Shown: positions 1-8,809 of the stretch, in pieces
How the letters are laid out: every line of letters begins with the position of its first letter
Position numbering within the stretch: the first letter of the stretch is position 1
Assembly (NCBI RefSeq): GCF_023702715.1
Contig: NZ_CP098480.1
Location: 124,001 to 188,000 of the forward strand
Source: Acinetobacter sp. C32I
GTDB taxonomy: Bacteria; Pseudomonadota; Gammaproteobacteria; Pseudomonadales; Moraxellaceae
Reading direction: 5' to 3'
Length of the DNA: 64,000 bases
Position numbers and translations under genes: made by a program
Notes under the pieces: model-generated
What the model was told of the DNA's origin: nothing
Database searches by the model: none
Seen by the model: only the letters and a program-made list of their open reading frames with translations

Positions 1-466
1 CTCAATCTTTAGAAAGCTGACCATTGCCGAAAACATTATGGCAATTTTAGAAACACGTAAAGATTTAAATAAACAGCAGCGTCAACAACGCCTCAATGAA
101 TTATTGAGTGATTTTAAAATTAATCACATCAAGGACTCCTTGGGCATGAGTGTATCGGGTGGCGAGCGTCGTCGTGCTGAAATTGCACGTGCTTTGGCTG
201 CTGATCCGAAGTTTATGTTGCTGGATGAACCTTTTGCGGGGGTTGATCCAATTTCTGTTGGCGATATTAAAGATATTATTCAAACACTCAAAGATCGTGG
301 CATTGGCGTGCTGATTACCGATCATAACGTTCGTGAGACCTTAGCCATTTGTGAGAAAGCTTATATTGTGAGTGAGGGCTCTGTGATTGCAGAAGGCACA
401 CCGCAAGAAATTCTGGATAATGAGCAAGTCCGTAAAGTATATCTAGGGGATGATTTTGTTGTTTAG
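1..466 (+). CDS. lptB: LPS export ABC transporter ATPase LptB (C-terminal part)
   Basis: LptB is the cytoplasmic ATPase of the LptB2FGC complex, which extracts LPS or lipooligosaccharide from the inner membrane. The gene enters the window in frame from base 2, reading [15 protein letters not shown], the stretch between Walker A and the signature. The signature SVSGGERRR, Walker [14 protein letters not shown] and switch histidine ITDHNVRE are all present, so only the N-terminal Walker A part lies outside. The FRKL segment and the GVDP after Walker B fit LptB better than other ABC ATPases. A terminator follows directly, so this is the end of its operon. Seen: the motifs. Known: the family role. 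Confidence 0.95.
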   Translation, partial: SIFRKLTIAENIMAILETRKDLNKQQRQQRLNELLSDFKINHIKDSLGMSVSGGERRRAEIARALAADPKFMLLDEPFAGVDPISVGDIKDIIQTLKDRGIGVLITDHNVRETLAICEKAYIVSEGSVIAEGTPQEILDNEQVRKVYLGDDFVV

Positions 467-488
467 TCAGCAAAATTTGTATTTAAGA

Positions 489-512
489 AAAGAACCGAGA
501 GGTTCTTTTTTT
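489..512 (+). terminator. Rho-independent terminator after lptB
   Basis: An 8-bp stem (AAAGAACC / GGTTCTTT) with a GAGA tetraloop runs into a T tract, 22 bases after the lptB stop codon. Confidence 0.9.
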
Positions 513-759
513 ATGCGGAAATAAATGATGGGTGGTGAAATATTGATCTGTGAAGGGGCTAGTTTGATATTTATTTGGCTAATTGATTGATAAATATTTA
601 TTTTATCTATTCCATTACCAAGGCATAATCTATTAAAATGTGAACTGTTTTACAAAAATATACATATATCTAGCGATGAAATTATGTGCGGAACGTAGTG
701 TTTTTTATAAAAAAATGCTTAAAATGAAAATGCTGAAATGATAACAATACGAAAAAAAT

Positions 760-2301
760 ATGAACTTGCACAACGATATAAAAGTGAATAATGGAACATG
801 GAAAAAAAGTATGGATTTTAAGTGGTTACTCTATGTAGCAACACTGTCTGTGCCAATGACACATGCAACACCACCGAGTGAACAGTATCACACTTTAAAG
901 AACAATATTTCTAAGCTTTTTGTCCCAAAAAGTAGTGATGAGTTCAAAGTGGCACAAATGCAGAAATTGAGTAATTTTTCTGTAGATACTTCGTTGGGAA
1001 GTGATTTGCCTGTGGTTGGGTCAGGTCGCCCCCAAGTCGATACGGTTCCAGCAGCTTTTTGGCAGAACCAACGCAAAGTGCTTACAGATGCGGTACAGAT
1101 TGCAGTACAGCGTAATCCTGAAATTTCTCAAGGCATTGCCGCATTAGCTTCACAAAATGCCAATATTGATGTCGCCAAATCCGGTTATTATCCACAGATT
1201 GGTGGTGGGGTCAGCACAGGGGATTTAGGTAAAAAAAGTACTCGCGGGCAGCAGTTGCTGACATTGAGTGCAACGCAAATGCTGTACGACTTTGGCAAAG
1301 TAAAAACGGGTGTTGATGTCGAAAAAGCCAAAGTTTTGGTTGGTCAAGCCAATGTATTGGTCAAGATTGATGATATTTCCTTAGATGCCGCACAGACGAT
1401 TATCAATATTCAGCGTTATCAAAAACTGATCCAGATTGCGAATCAGCAAATCGCAGGGATTAAACGTATCCAAGAGATGGCGAATTTGCGTGCCAATGCG
1501 GGGATTAGTAGTCAAGCGGATCCGATACAAGCACAGTCTTATTTGCAATCAGCACAATCTGCGATGATCGCGCAACAATCTTTACTGAGCCAATATCAGC
1601 AGCATTTGTATACATTATTGGGTTTTGATACACGAAATGTACAATGGGCAATTTCAGAAGACTACGTAAAACAATCAGATTTATATGCTGCACCACAGTT
1701 CAATACCATTCCGCAAATGATTGCAGCACAAGCTGGGATTGAAGTTGCGCGTAATCAAAAATTACAGACACAGGTGAGTAATTATCCGACACTAGCTGTA
1801 AAAGGTGAACTGAGTCAAGCTTTGCACGGCAGAAACCCAAGCAATGATAAAGAAGGTGGGTTTGATAGTGCCATCATGTTTGAAGCCAGTAGTCAGTTTT
1901 ATCAGGGTGGAGCAACCGCCTCAAAAACTCGGGCAGCTAGTTTTGCTGAAGAGGCAGCAAAAGCACAGGTCAATGCTGTGTATTTAAAAGTGTTGGATCA
2001 AATTCGGACCAGCCGTGAACAAATCGAAAATAAGCAACGCCAAATGCAGGTTTTGGCAGGGCAACAAGCAACAACAATACGAACTAGAGAACTTTACCAA
2101 GAACAATATAAGTTAGGGACACGGACTTTGGTTGACCTGCTCAATGCAGAACAGGCAATTCATAGTGCGAATTCAGAAGCAGAAACGGCACGTTATGACA
2201 TTTACAGCAGTATTGCACAATATATTGCTGCGACTGGACGTTCTCGCCAAGCCTATGACCTCAATAATATAAAAATCCAAGGATTTGAGGTACAACCATG
2301 A
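760..2301 (+). CDS. TolC-family outer membrane factor of a type I secretion system
   Basis: This is the outer-membrane channel of a type I secretion system. The 513-residue protein has a hydrophobic stretch ending in Ala-type residues near residues 18-37, consistent with a signal peptide, followed by two long heptad-rich OEP halves (about 90-290 and 300-490) that build the periplasmic helical barrel. The C-terminal half ends with the typical RELYQEQYKLGTRTLVDLLN segment. The start at 760 gives a long n-region; an in-frame ATG at 811 (MDFKWLL) puts the signal peptide at the N-terminus and may be the real start. The stop overlaps the next gene by 4 bp (ATGA), showing translational coupling with the exporter. 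The order OMF-ABC-adaptor resembles LapE-LapB-LapC adhesin exporters. Confidence 0.88.
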   Translation: MNLHNDIKVNNGTWKKSMDFKWLLYVATLSVPMTHATPPSEQYHTLKNNISKLFVPKSSDEFKVAQMQKLSNFSVDTSLGSDLPVVGSGRPQVDTVPAAFWQNQRKVLTDAVQIAVQRNPEISQGIAALASQNANIDVAKSGYYPQIGGGVSTGDLGKKSTRGQQLLTLSATQMLYDFGKVKTGVDVEKAKVLVGQANVLVKIDDISLDAAQTIINIQRYQKLIQIANQQIAGIKRIQEMANLRANAGISSQADPIQAQSYLQSAQSAMIAQQSLLSQYQQHLYTLLGFDTRNVQWAISEDYVKQSDLYAAPQFNTIPQMIAAQAGIEVARNQKLQTQVSNYPTLAVKGELSQALHGRNPSNDKEGGFDSAIMFEASSQFYQGGATASKTRAASFAEEAAKAQVNAVYLKVLDQIRTSREQIENKQRQMQVLAGQQATTIRTRELYQEQYKLGTRTLVDLLNAEQAIHSANSEAETARYDIYSSIAQYIAATGRSRQAYDLNNIKIQGFEVQP

Positions 2302-4424
2302 TGACTACAAAAATAAATTATCAGCCTTGGTTACAGGCCATACTAACGATTGCAAAACATTATCGCATTGAACCTTCTGAGGAACGGATTCGTTTACAGC
2401 TTGACTGGAACCAGAATCAAAATCTCGATGAAGTCTTGGTTTTGATTAGTCGACAGGTTGGTTTGAATGTTAGACGGGTTGCTTTCAGTGATGATGTGAT
2501 TAACCCTTGGCGTTTACCTGTACTGGTGGAATTAGCGGATGGTCAAGTTGGTGTTATTGATAAAGCAGACGGTTCAGGCCATGTCAGTGTTCAACTGAGT
2601 GGGGATCAAGGTTTATCGCAAAAGTTTGCAGTAGGCGCATTGAAACATATTATTAAAAATGTGTATGTACTTCGCCCAGAACAGTCGGTACCTGATGCGC
2701 GTATCGATGAGTATATCAAACCGTATGAACCAAGCTGGTTCTGGTCAATTGTATTACAGGATTGGAAACGTTATATCGACATCATGTTGGCATCGATGAT
2801 TGCCAATATTTTGGCTTTAGCCACAATTATTTTCTCGATGCAAGTCTACGACCGTGTAGTTCCATCGCAGTCCATTCCTACACTCTGGGTGCTTGCGGGT
2901 GGTGTATTGATTGCCGCTATCTTTGAATTTGTATTAAGACTTTCTCGGGTCTATATTTCGGACATTATTGGTAAACGGGCAGATTTACGGATCTCTGATC
3001 GTGTCTTTGGTCATGCATTAAGAATCAAAAATAGTGAACGTTCTAAGTCAACAGGTACCTTTATTTCTCAAATCCGTGAGTTGGAAGGTGTTCGTGATCT
3101 GGTGACGTCGACCACAATGGGAGCAATTGCCGATTTACCTTTCTTTTTCTTATTCCTGATTATTTTTGCAATTATTGGTGGCAATCTCTTCTGGGTGATG
3201 CTGCTGGTGGTTCCTTTAATGATTTTGCCTGCAATTTTAGCCCAGAATAAATTGGCACAACTTGCACAAGAAGGGATGCGTGAATCTTCAATTCGTAATG
3301 CCATTTTGGTTGAAGCAGTACAAGGTATTGAAGACATTAAGTTATTGCGTGCAGAGTCTCGTTTCCAGAATCAATGGAATCATATGAATGAAGTGTCTGC
3401 TGATATCAGTATGCAGCAGCGCAAGATCGTAGGTGTACTGACTGCATGGACACAAAAGATTCAGGGCTTGACATATGCTGCTGTCATTCTAGTGGGATGT
3501 TTTGCAGTCATGAAAGGCGATATGACCACTGGTGCGTTGGTGGCCTGTTCGATTTTATCTTCACGTATGCTTGCGCCAATTTCACAGATCACAGGGATTC
3601 TGGGACGTTTGCAACAGGCAAAAGTCGCGAAGAAAAGCCTAGACGAGTTAATGCAGAAGCCGGTAGATCAACCAGATCAAGCGCATTTAGTACACAAAGA
3701 AGTGTTGCATGGCGATTATGAGCTGAAAAAAGTGGTGTTCCAATATACGGAAGATGACCCACGCCCAAGTCTAGTGATTCCACAACTTAAGATTCGTGCG
3801 GGTGAACGTATTGCGATTTTGGGGCGCAATGGTGCGGGTAAATCGACTTTATTACAGATTTTATCGGCAATGCAGTTCCCGAATTCTGGTTCGGTGTATT
3901 TGGATGATTTGGATATTAGTCTGATTGATCCTGCCGATGTACGTCGTGATATGGGCTTACTTAATCAGAATGCACATTTATTTTATGGCACTATTCGTGA
4001 AAACCTGACGCTTGGCGCACCTTTAGCACGTGATGAAGATATTCTTAAAGCTTTAAAAGTAACCGGTGCATTGAGTTTTGTGCATGAAAAGAAAGAAGGC
4101 CTAGATCATTTGGTCTTGGAAGGTGGTGTGGGCTTTTCTGGGGGACAACGACAAGCCTTATTGTTGGCGCGCTTATTGATTCGTCAGCCGAATATCTTAT
4201 TGCTGGATGAACCAACTGCTGCCATTGATGATGTGGCCGAAAAGCAATTGATTGATCACTTAAAGACTTGGCTTGGCTATCGGACTTTAGTTGTTGCAAC
4301 GCATCGACGTGCTGTTTTGGAATTGGTAGATCGAATTATTGTCATGAATGAAGGCAAGATCGTCATGGATGGACCTGTAGATCAAGTTTTACAACAATCA
4401 ACGATAAAACAAAAAATAGTTTAA
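2298..4424 (+). CDS. Type I secretion ABC permease/ATPase with C39-like domain (LapB/HlyB type)
   Basis: This is the inner-membrane ABC exporter of the type I system; it binds and energises transport of an unfolded, C-terminally signalled protein. Residues 1-130 form a C39-peptidase-like domain. The catalytic Cys expected near the start is absent, so this is an inactive substrate-docking domain as in HlyB and LapB. Residues about 150-430 hold the membrane segments (for example FFFLFLIIFAIIGG). The nucleotide-binding domain covers about 470-700 with Walker A GRNGAGKST near 508, signature FSGGQRQ near 613, Walker B ILLLDEPTA near 633 and H-loop VATHRR. It overlaps the OMF stop by 4 bp and lies 17 bp before the adaptor. 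No RTX or Bap-like substrate is encoded in this window. Confidence 0.92.
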   Translation: MMTTKINYQPWLQAILTIAKHYRIEPSEERIRLQLDWNQNQNLDEVLVLISRQVGLNVRRVAFSDDVINPWRLPVLVELADGQVGVIDKADGSGHVSVQLSGDQGLSQKFAVGALKHIIKNVYVLRPEQSVPDARIDEYIKPYEPSWFWSIVLQDWKRYIDIMLASMIANILALATIIFSMQVYDRVVPSQSIPTLWVLAGGVLIAAIFEFVLRLSRVYISDIIGKRADLRISDRVFGHALRIKNSERSKSTGTFISQIRELEGVRDLVTSTTMGAIADLPFFFLFLIIFAIIGGNLFWVMLLVVPLMILPAILAQNKLAQLAQEGMRESSIRNAILVEAVQGIEDIKLLRAESRFQNQWNHMNEVSADISMQQRKIVGVLTAWTQKIQGLTYAAVILVGCFAVMKGDMTTGALVACSILSSRMLAPISQITGILGRLQQAKVAKKSLDELMQKPVDQPDQAHLVHKEVLHGDYELKKVVFQYTEDDPRPSLVIPQLKIRAGERIAILGRNGAGKSTLLQILSAMQFPNSGSVYLDDLDISLIDPADVRRDMGLLNQNAHLFYGTIRENLTLGAPLARDEDILKALKVTGALSFVHEKKEGLDHLVLEGGVGFSGGQRQALLLARLLIRQPNILLLDEPTAAIDDVAEKQLIDHLKTWLGYRTLVVATHRRAVLELVDRIIVMNEGKIVMDGPVDQVLQQSTIKQKIV

Positions 4425-4441
4425 TACTTTGAGGAAATTTT

Positions 4442-5632
4442 ATGAGTGAACAACAACAGAACAGCAGTCGTCCCATGAACGTAACCTATAATGAACCAAA
4501 GTTACCTCGTTCGACGCTTGTTGTTTGGATGATTGGGATTGGTTTACTTTCACTCTTAATCTGGGCATGGTTATTTAATCTGGAAGAAGTTTCAACAGGT
4601 ACGGGGAAAGTGATTCCTTCTTCAAAAGAGCAAATTATTCAGTCGCTTGAAGGGGGGATTTTAACTAAACTTGATGTCAATGAAGGCGATGTGGTTGAAA
4701 AGGGACAAATCCTAGCTCAACTTGATCCTACACGTTTTGCCTCGAATGTTGGGGAGTCAAAGTCCTTACTGATTTCTGCACAGGCTACCGCAGCACGTTT
4801 ACGTGCTGAAGTGACGGGTTCTCCATTAAGTTTTCCTGAAGATGTGCAAAAGAGTCCTAAATTGGTACAAGAAGAAACCGCATTGTATTTATCCCGCCGT
4901 GCCAATCTAGAGCAGTCCATTGAAGGCTATGAACAAGCTGCAAAACTGGTACGACAAGAACTGGCCATGACTGAGCCATTGGTTGCCAAAGGGGCGGCCA
5001 GTGAGGTTGAAGTCTTGCGTTTAAAGCGGGAAGCCAATGATCTAAACAATAAAATCAACGATACACGCAACCAATATTATGTCAAAGCACGAGAGGAGTT
5101 GTCTAAGGCAAATACCGATATTCAAACTCAGCAACAGATTGTGAATGGTCGAAATGACAGTTTAGAACGCGCAGTGTTTAAAGCACCTGTACGTGGCGTT
5201 GTGAAAGAAATTGATGTTACGACTTTAGGTGGTGTGATTCCTCAAAATGGTAAGTTAATGACCATTGTTCCTTTGGAAGATAAGCTATTGATTGAGGCGC
5301 GTATTTCACCAAGAGACATTGCTTTTATTCGTCCTGGTCAGGAGGCCTTGGTTAAAATCACGGCTTATGATTATTCAATCTATGGTGGTTTGGATGGTAA
5401 AGTGACTGTAATTTCACCAGATACCATTCGTGATGAGGTCAAGCAAGATCAGTTCTATTATCGTGTTTATATTCGGACTGATTCAGACCGCTTATATAAT
5501 AAGGCGGGTAAAGCCTTTAGCATCACACCGGGTATGGTGGCAACCGTGGATATTCGTACAGGGCAAAAAACCATTATGGATTACTTGTTGAAACCGTTTA
5601 ATAAAGCCAAAGAAGCATTGCGTGAACGCTAA
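4442..5632 (+). CDS. HlyD-family periplasmic adaptor of the type I secretion system
   Basis: This membrane fusion protein bridges the ABC exporter and the TolC-like channel. It is 396 residues long with a short cytoplasmic N-terminus and one membrane segment at about residues 27-45 (VVWMIGIGLLSLLIWAWLF). A lipoyl half-motif follows around 60-95 (GGILTKLDVNEGDVVEKGQ), then a long coiled-coil hairpin (about 100-240), the second lipoyl half (FKAPVRGVVKEIDV) and a beta-barrel C-terminus typical of HlyD, PrtE and LapC. The start has a Shine-Dalgarno GAGGAAATTTT in front. It is the last gene of the operon and is followed by a strong terminator. Confidence 0.93.
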   Translation: MSEQQQNSSRPMNVTYNEPKLPRSTLVVWMIGIGLLSLLIWAWLFNLEEVSTGTGKVIPSSKEQIIQSLEGGILTKLDVNEGDVVEKGQILAQLDPTRFASNVGESKSLLISAQATAARLRAEVTGSPLSFPEDVQKSPKLVQEETALYLSRRANLEQSIEGYEQAAKLVRQELAMTEPLVAKGAASEVEVLRLKREANDLNNKINDTRNQYYVKAREELSKANTDIQTQQQIVNGRNDSLERAVFKAPVRGVVKEIDVTTLGGVIPQNGKLMTIVPLEDKLLIEARISPRDIAFIRPGQEALVKITAYDYSIYGGLDGKVTVISPDTIRDEVKQDQFYYRVYIRTDSDRLYNKAGKAFSITPGMVATVDIRTGQKTIMDYLLKPFNKAKEALRER

Positions 5633-5645
5633 CTTGTGCTGATTG

Positions 5646-5672
5646 AAAACCTCGCTTGATGCGAGGTTTTTT
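5646..5672 (+). terminator. Terminator of the type I secretion operon
   Basis: A perfect 10-bp stem (AAAACCTCGC / GCGAGGTTTT) with a 5-nt loop continues into a T-rich tail, 13 bases after the adaptor stop codon. Confidence 0.92.
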
Positions 5673-5723
5673 ATTTGGGTGCTAAAAAGCTATAATCGCG
5701 TTTTAAATTTTTATTCATGTTCT

Positions 5724-6326
5724 ATGCCATTCACCCTTGCCAGTTCGGTAACTTTTGAAGAAGACATTAAAAAAAGTCGCTTCCAAGCGATTGCAGCAGT
5801 TGTTGAAAATGAACAGCAAGTTAAAGATTTTCTGGAACAGCACAAAGATCTATCAACGACCCATCAATGTTGGGCGTGGAAGATTGGCCATCAGGTTCGC
5901 TTCAATGATGATGGTGAGCCTTCTGGTACAGCAGGCCGTCCAATTCTTGCAACAATTGAAGGCAACGAACTGACCAATGTCATTGTGCTTGTCAATCGTT
6001 GGTATGGTGGTATCAAGTTAGGAACAGGTGGGTTGGTCCGTGCTTATGGTGGCTGTGCTGGACAATGTCTGCTTTTGGCTGAAAAAATAGAACTAATTGA
6101 AAAGAAAGACGTTCAATTTACCTGTCTGTTCAACGAATGGGCAATTATTCAATATGAATTGATGCAGCAACAGATTGAGTATCAGGAAAGCTATACCGAT
6201 ATAGGGGTTGCGATTCAAGCACGATTACAAGTGCATCAAATTGAACCGTTACGATTGAAATTACAAGATGTGAGTCGAGGACGTGAATTGCTTAAAGTCA
6301 TAGAGGCACAAGAACATGACACATGA
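5724..6326 (+). CDS. yigZ: YigZ/IMPACT family protein
   Basis: This is a 200-residue protein of the YigZ/IMPACT family (UPF0029). Bacterial members are soluble proteins of uncertain role, related to a eukaryotic regulator of GCN2. The family core is clear: HQCWAWKIG, FNDDGEPSGTAGRPIL and VNRWYGGIKLGTGGLVRAYG in the first 120 residues, then a ferredoxin-like C-terminal domain. The open frame extends upstream to 5643 but that part lies inside the preceding terminator, so I take the ATG at 5724 (MPFTLASSV), which gives the usual family length. It overlaps the next gene by 11 bp. Confidence 0.88.
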   Translation: MPFTLASSVTFEEDIKKSRFQAIAAVVENEQQVKDFLEQHKDLSTTHQCWAWKIGHQVRFNDDGEPSGTAGRPILATIEGNELTNVIVLVNRWYGGIKLGTGGLVRAYGGCAGQCLLLAEKIELIEKKDVQFTCLFNEWAIIQYELMQQQIEYQESYTDIGVAIQARLQVHQIEPLRLKLQDVSRGRELLKVIEAQEHDT

Positions 6327-6933
6327 TCCTTTATTAAAATACCGCGAGCAACATAAGCAACGCTTGAACTATATGCCTTGGCTGTATTGGTCTTTGAAGC
6401 CGAAGCATCGCGAATGGGTTGAAGCATGGCAAGCCGAGTACCAAGCCTATTTGATGGATATGGAAACAGTTGAAATCGGTCAAAACTGCTTTATTTCACC
6501 CTTGGCTCATATTTTTGCTGAACGTGGTCGCAAGATCAGTATCGGAGATAATACCTTTATTGCTGCAGATTGCACTTTGCACGGACCTTTAGAAATTGGT
6601 AATGAAGTGGCAATTAACCATCATTGTATTTTGGATGGCGGTCGTACCGGGATTAAGTTGCATGATCAAGTTCGAATCGCGGCTTATAGTCATCTATATG
6701 CATTTGATCATGGCATGGAAATGGATCGTCCAATTTATCAACAACCCGTTACGTCTAAAGGCATTGAGATTGGTCGTGATGTGTGGCTAGGCGCTCATGT
6801 CGGGGTCAAGGATGGAATTAAAATTGGCGATCATGCGGTGGTGGGAATGAACAGTATGGTGACCAAAGATGTTGAGGATTATGCTGTGGTGGCAGGGAAT
6901 CCTGCAAAATTAATTCGTTACCGAAGCGAATAA
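6316..6933 (+). CDS. Acyltransferase of the left-handed beta-helix (hexapeptide) family
   Basis: The 205-residue protein has an N-terminal helical piece (about 1-45), then hexapeptide repeats forming a left-handed beta helix (IGQNCFISPLAHIF, ISIGDNTFIAADC, IEIGRDVWLGAHVGV, IKIGDHAVVGMNS) and the usual exit sequence VVAGNPAKLIRYR. Family members transfer acetyl or other acyl groups from CoA to sugars or similar acceptors; the substrate cannot be read from the sequence. The conserved catalytic-type His is in FDHGMEMDRPI. It is translationally coupled to yigZ (11-bp overlap). The WbbJ/maltose O-acetyltransferase group is the nearest general match. Confidence 0.82.
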   Translation: MTHDPLLKYREQHKQRLNYMPWLYWSLKPKHREWVEAWQAEYQAYLMDMETVEIGQNCFISPLAHIFAERGRKISIGDNTFIAADCTLHGPLEIGNEVAINHHCILDGGRTGIKLHDQVRIAAYSHLYAFDHGMEMDRPIYQQPVTSKGIEIGRDVWLGAHVGVKDGIKIGDHAVVGMNSMVTKDVEDYAVVAGNPAKLIRYRSE

Positions 6934-7039
6934 AAAAGCGTATGAGATTCGATACATAAATTTAACCCACCATGCTTTTATCTATGTTAAGTTAAAAATA
7001 AGTAGAAGACCTAAGGTATATACCTAGAGAGAGGCGAAA

Positions 7040-7882
7040 ATGAACCGTGTAATTGCATGTATTGATTCTTCACCCTGCATTGATGCTGTTGCTGAAGCGG
7101 CAGTATGGGTTGCGAAACAAACGCAAAGAGAGTTGGTATTGTTGCAAATCTTGGACTATTACCCAGCTAGCTACCATTTAGGTGAAATCAGTGGCGTGAT
7201 TGGCTTTGAAAGTAATGCCATGCTACTTAAAGAACTCGCAGAGTTGGAACAAAAACAGAGTGAGTTAGCACTCGATTATAGTAATAATTTGCTGAAACAC
7301 ATTTCTGAGTTGATCGAAAAACAATACGGTCTAAGCAGTACCAAGATTCAGGAAAAAGGCGACTTTCTTGAGCAAAGCTTTAATCTTCTCAATGAAAATG
7401 ATGTGGTGATTATCGGTCGAGTGGGTGAGCGTGCTGCTGAGAAGAACAAGCCGATTGGCAGTAATGTTGAAAACTTTATTCGTGGTGCAAATTGTACGGT
7501 TATTACCGTTGGGGAACATTTCCAGCCACCGAAACGCTTTATCTTTGCTTATGAATATTCGCCAACCTGCCAAAAGATGCTGCAACGGATTGCACAAAGT
7601 GACCTGTTAAAAAAACTGCAATGTCACTTGCTGTATGTAGGTGATCATCCAGAAATGTTGGCGGAACCTGAAAAGTATTTGACTGATGCCGGTCTGGAAG
7701 TTGTTTCAGTCTATCGTTATGGTGATGTAGCCCAAAATATTCTTGAATATCAAAGAGAACACGATATTCAATTGATTGTATTAGGTGCATTTAGCCACAG
7801 TAAAATTCATCAATTTTTCTTGGGTAGTATCACCACAACCATTTTCCGCAATGCCAATGTGCCACTATTAGTTGCTAAGTGA
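7040..7882 (+). CDS. Tandem-domain universal stress protein
   Basis: This 280-residue cytoplasmic protein is built from two Usp domains. The first (about 1-160) begins MNRVIACIDSSPCIDAVAEAA and ends with VIIGRVGER and an ITVGE strand. The second (about 165-280) ends with VLGAFSHSKIHQFFLGSITTTIF and VPLLVAK, where the G-x2-G-x9-G-type nucleotide-binding loop is partly changed. Tandem Usp proteins are usually induced by stress and bind ATP or AMP. AGAGAGGCGAAA gives a good ribosome binding site 5-10 nt before the ATG. The gene is single and convergent with the next gene. Confidence 0.88.
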   Translation: MNRVIACIDSSPCIDAVAEAAVWVAKQTQRELVLLQILDYYPASYHLGEISGVIGFESNAMLLKELAELEQKQSELALDYSNNLLKHISELIEKQYGLSSTKIQEKGDFLEQSFNLLNENDVVIIGRVGERAAEKNKPIGSNVENFIRGANCTVITVGEHFQPPKRFIFAYEYSPTCQKMLQRIAQSDLLKKLQCHLLYVGDHPEMLAEPEKYLTDAGLEVVSVYRYGDVAQNILEYQREHDIQLIVLGAFSHSKIHQFFLGSITTTIFRNANVPLLVAK

Positions 7883-7891
7883 TTCATTTTG

Positions 7892-7934
7892 TTCCATATA
7901 GTTATCCGCAATTACTGTGGATAACTATATGGAA
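7892..7934. terminator. Long perfect hairpin between convergent genes
   Basis: A perfect 16-bp inverted repeat (7892-7907 and 7919-7934) with an 11-nt loop starts 9 bases after the stress-protein stop codon. The stem contains TATAGTTATCC/GGATAACTATA. No T tract follows on either strand, so it is either a weak bidirectional terminator, an mRNA 3' stabiliser or a protein-binding palindrome. Confidence 0.55.
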
Positions 7935-8001
7935 AAGCAGAGCAGATAAATATAATGTCTTGATATTGAACGACTAAAATTAATAGGTTGTTTTTTGATC
8001 T

Positions 8002-8670
8002 CTATTTTACAATGGCAATGGCGAAACCATCATGGCCTTTCGAGCCGACTGTTTGTAAAGCTGTACAAGAGAGCAGTTGCGGGTGCTCTTTCAATGCTGT
8101 GAAAGCTTCACGAATCCCTTCAATACTCGGTTTTTTGTTATTTTGATCCAGAATCGCACCTGCACGAATCACATTATCCAAGACGATAATGGTCCCTGAG
8201 TGTGACAGCTTGAGGCTGAGTTCGAAATATTCACGGTAACTTTGTTTATCGGCATCAATAAAGATCAAATCAAATGCTTCGCTGCCTTCAGCAATCAGCT
8301 GATTCATGATATCTGCACCACGGCCTTTTTTGAGTTCGATATTCGTTGGCATATTGGCATAATCAATGTTTTCTTGTGCGATGAGTACATGAGTATCACG
8401 TCCTTCTACCGTCAATAGATAACCATCTTCAGGCAAGGCTTTGGCAAGCCAAATGGTACTGTAAGCACCGAAGGTTCCGAGTTCTAATACCCGTTTGCAT
8501 TGATTCATCTGAATCAACATTTGCAAAAACATGCCTTGATTGGGTGCAACAGCCAAATGATTAGAAAAGCCCTGAGTATCAGTATTATCTAATGCATGTT
8601 GAAGTCTAGGGTCTGTGGGAATTAAATGTGAATTGATATAGTCATCAATCTCGGTCCACATCTGTTGCAT
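8002..8670 (-). CDS. Class I SAM-dependent O-methyltransferase (caffeoyl-CoA OMT family)
   Basis: A soluble methyltransferase of about 222 residues. SAM motif I is RVLELGTFGAYSTIWLAKALP, preceded by the family entry NQGMFLQMLIQM. The metal-site motif IFIDADKQSYREYFE supplies the Asp residues that bind a divalent cation in this family, followed by IIVLDNVIRAG. These proteins methylate catechol-type hydroxyls; the bacterial substrates are mostly unknown. The ATG at 8670 (MQQMWTEID) is preferred over a TTG at 8676. The gene stands alone between two hairpins. Confidence 0.87.
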   Translation of the reverse strand: MQQMWTEIDDYINSHLIPTDPRLQHALDNTDTQGFSNHLAVAPNQGMFLQMLIQMNQCKRVLELGTFGAYSTIWLAKALPEDGYLLTVEGRDTHVLIAQENIDYANMPTNIELKKGRGADIMNQLIAEGSEAFDLIFIDADKQSYREYFELSLKLSHSGTIIVLDNVIRAGAILDQNNKKPSIEGIREAFTALKEHPQLLSCTALQTVGSKGHDGFAIAIVK

Positions 8671-8764
8671 AATCAAGTTTACCTACCAATTTGTTAGCTC
8701 TGCATTTTAAACGTTTATGCTCAGAGTGCAATTTTATTGCAGAATGAATCCGTATAATTGAAAC

Positions 8765-8793
8765 AAAAAAGAGATCATTTTGATCTCTTTTTA
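8765..8793 (-). terminator. Terminator of the M15 peptidase gene
   Basis: Read on the minus strand, AAAGAGATCA and TGATCTCTTT pair around a short AAAA-type loop and run into a T tract. It lies 17 bases past the stop codon of the peptidase gene and also resembles a bidirectional terminator. Confidence 0.85.
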
Positions 8794-8809
8794 AGAATGT
8801 GATTTATTT

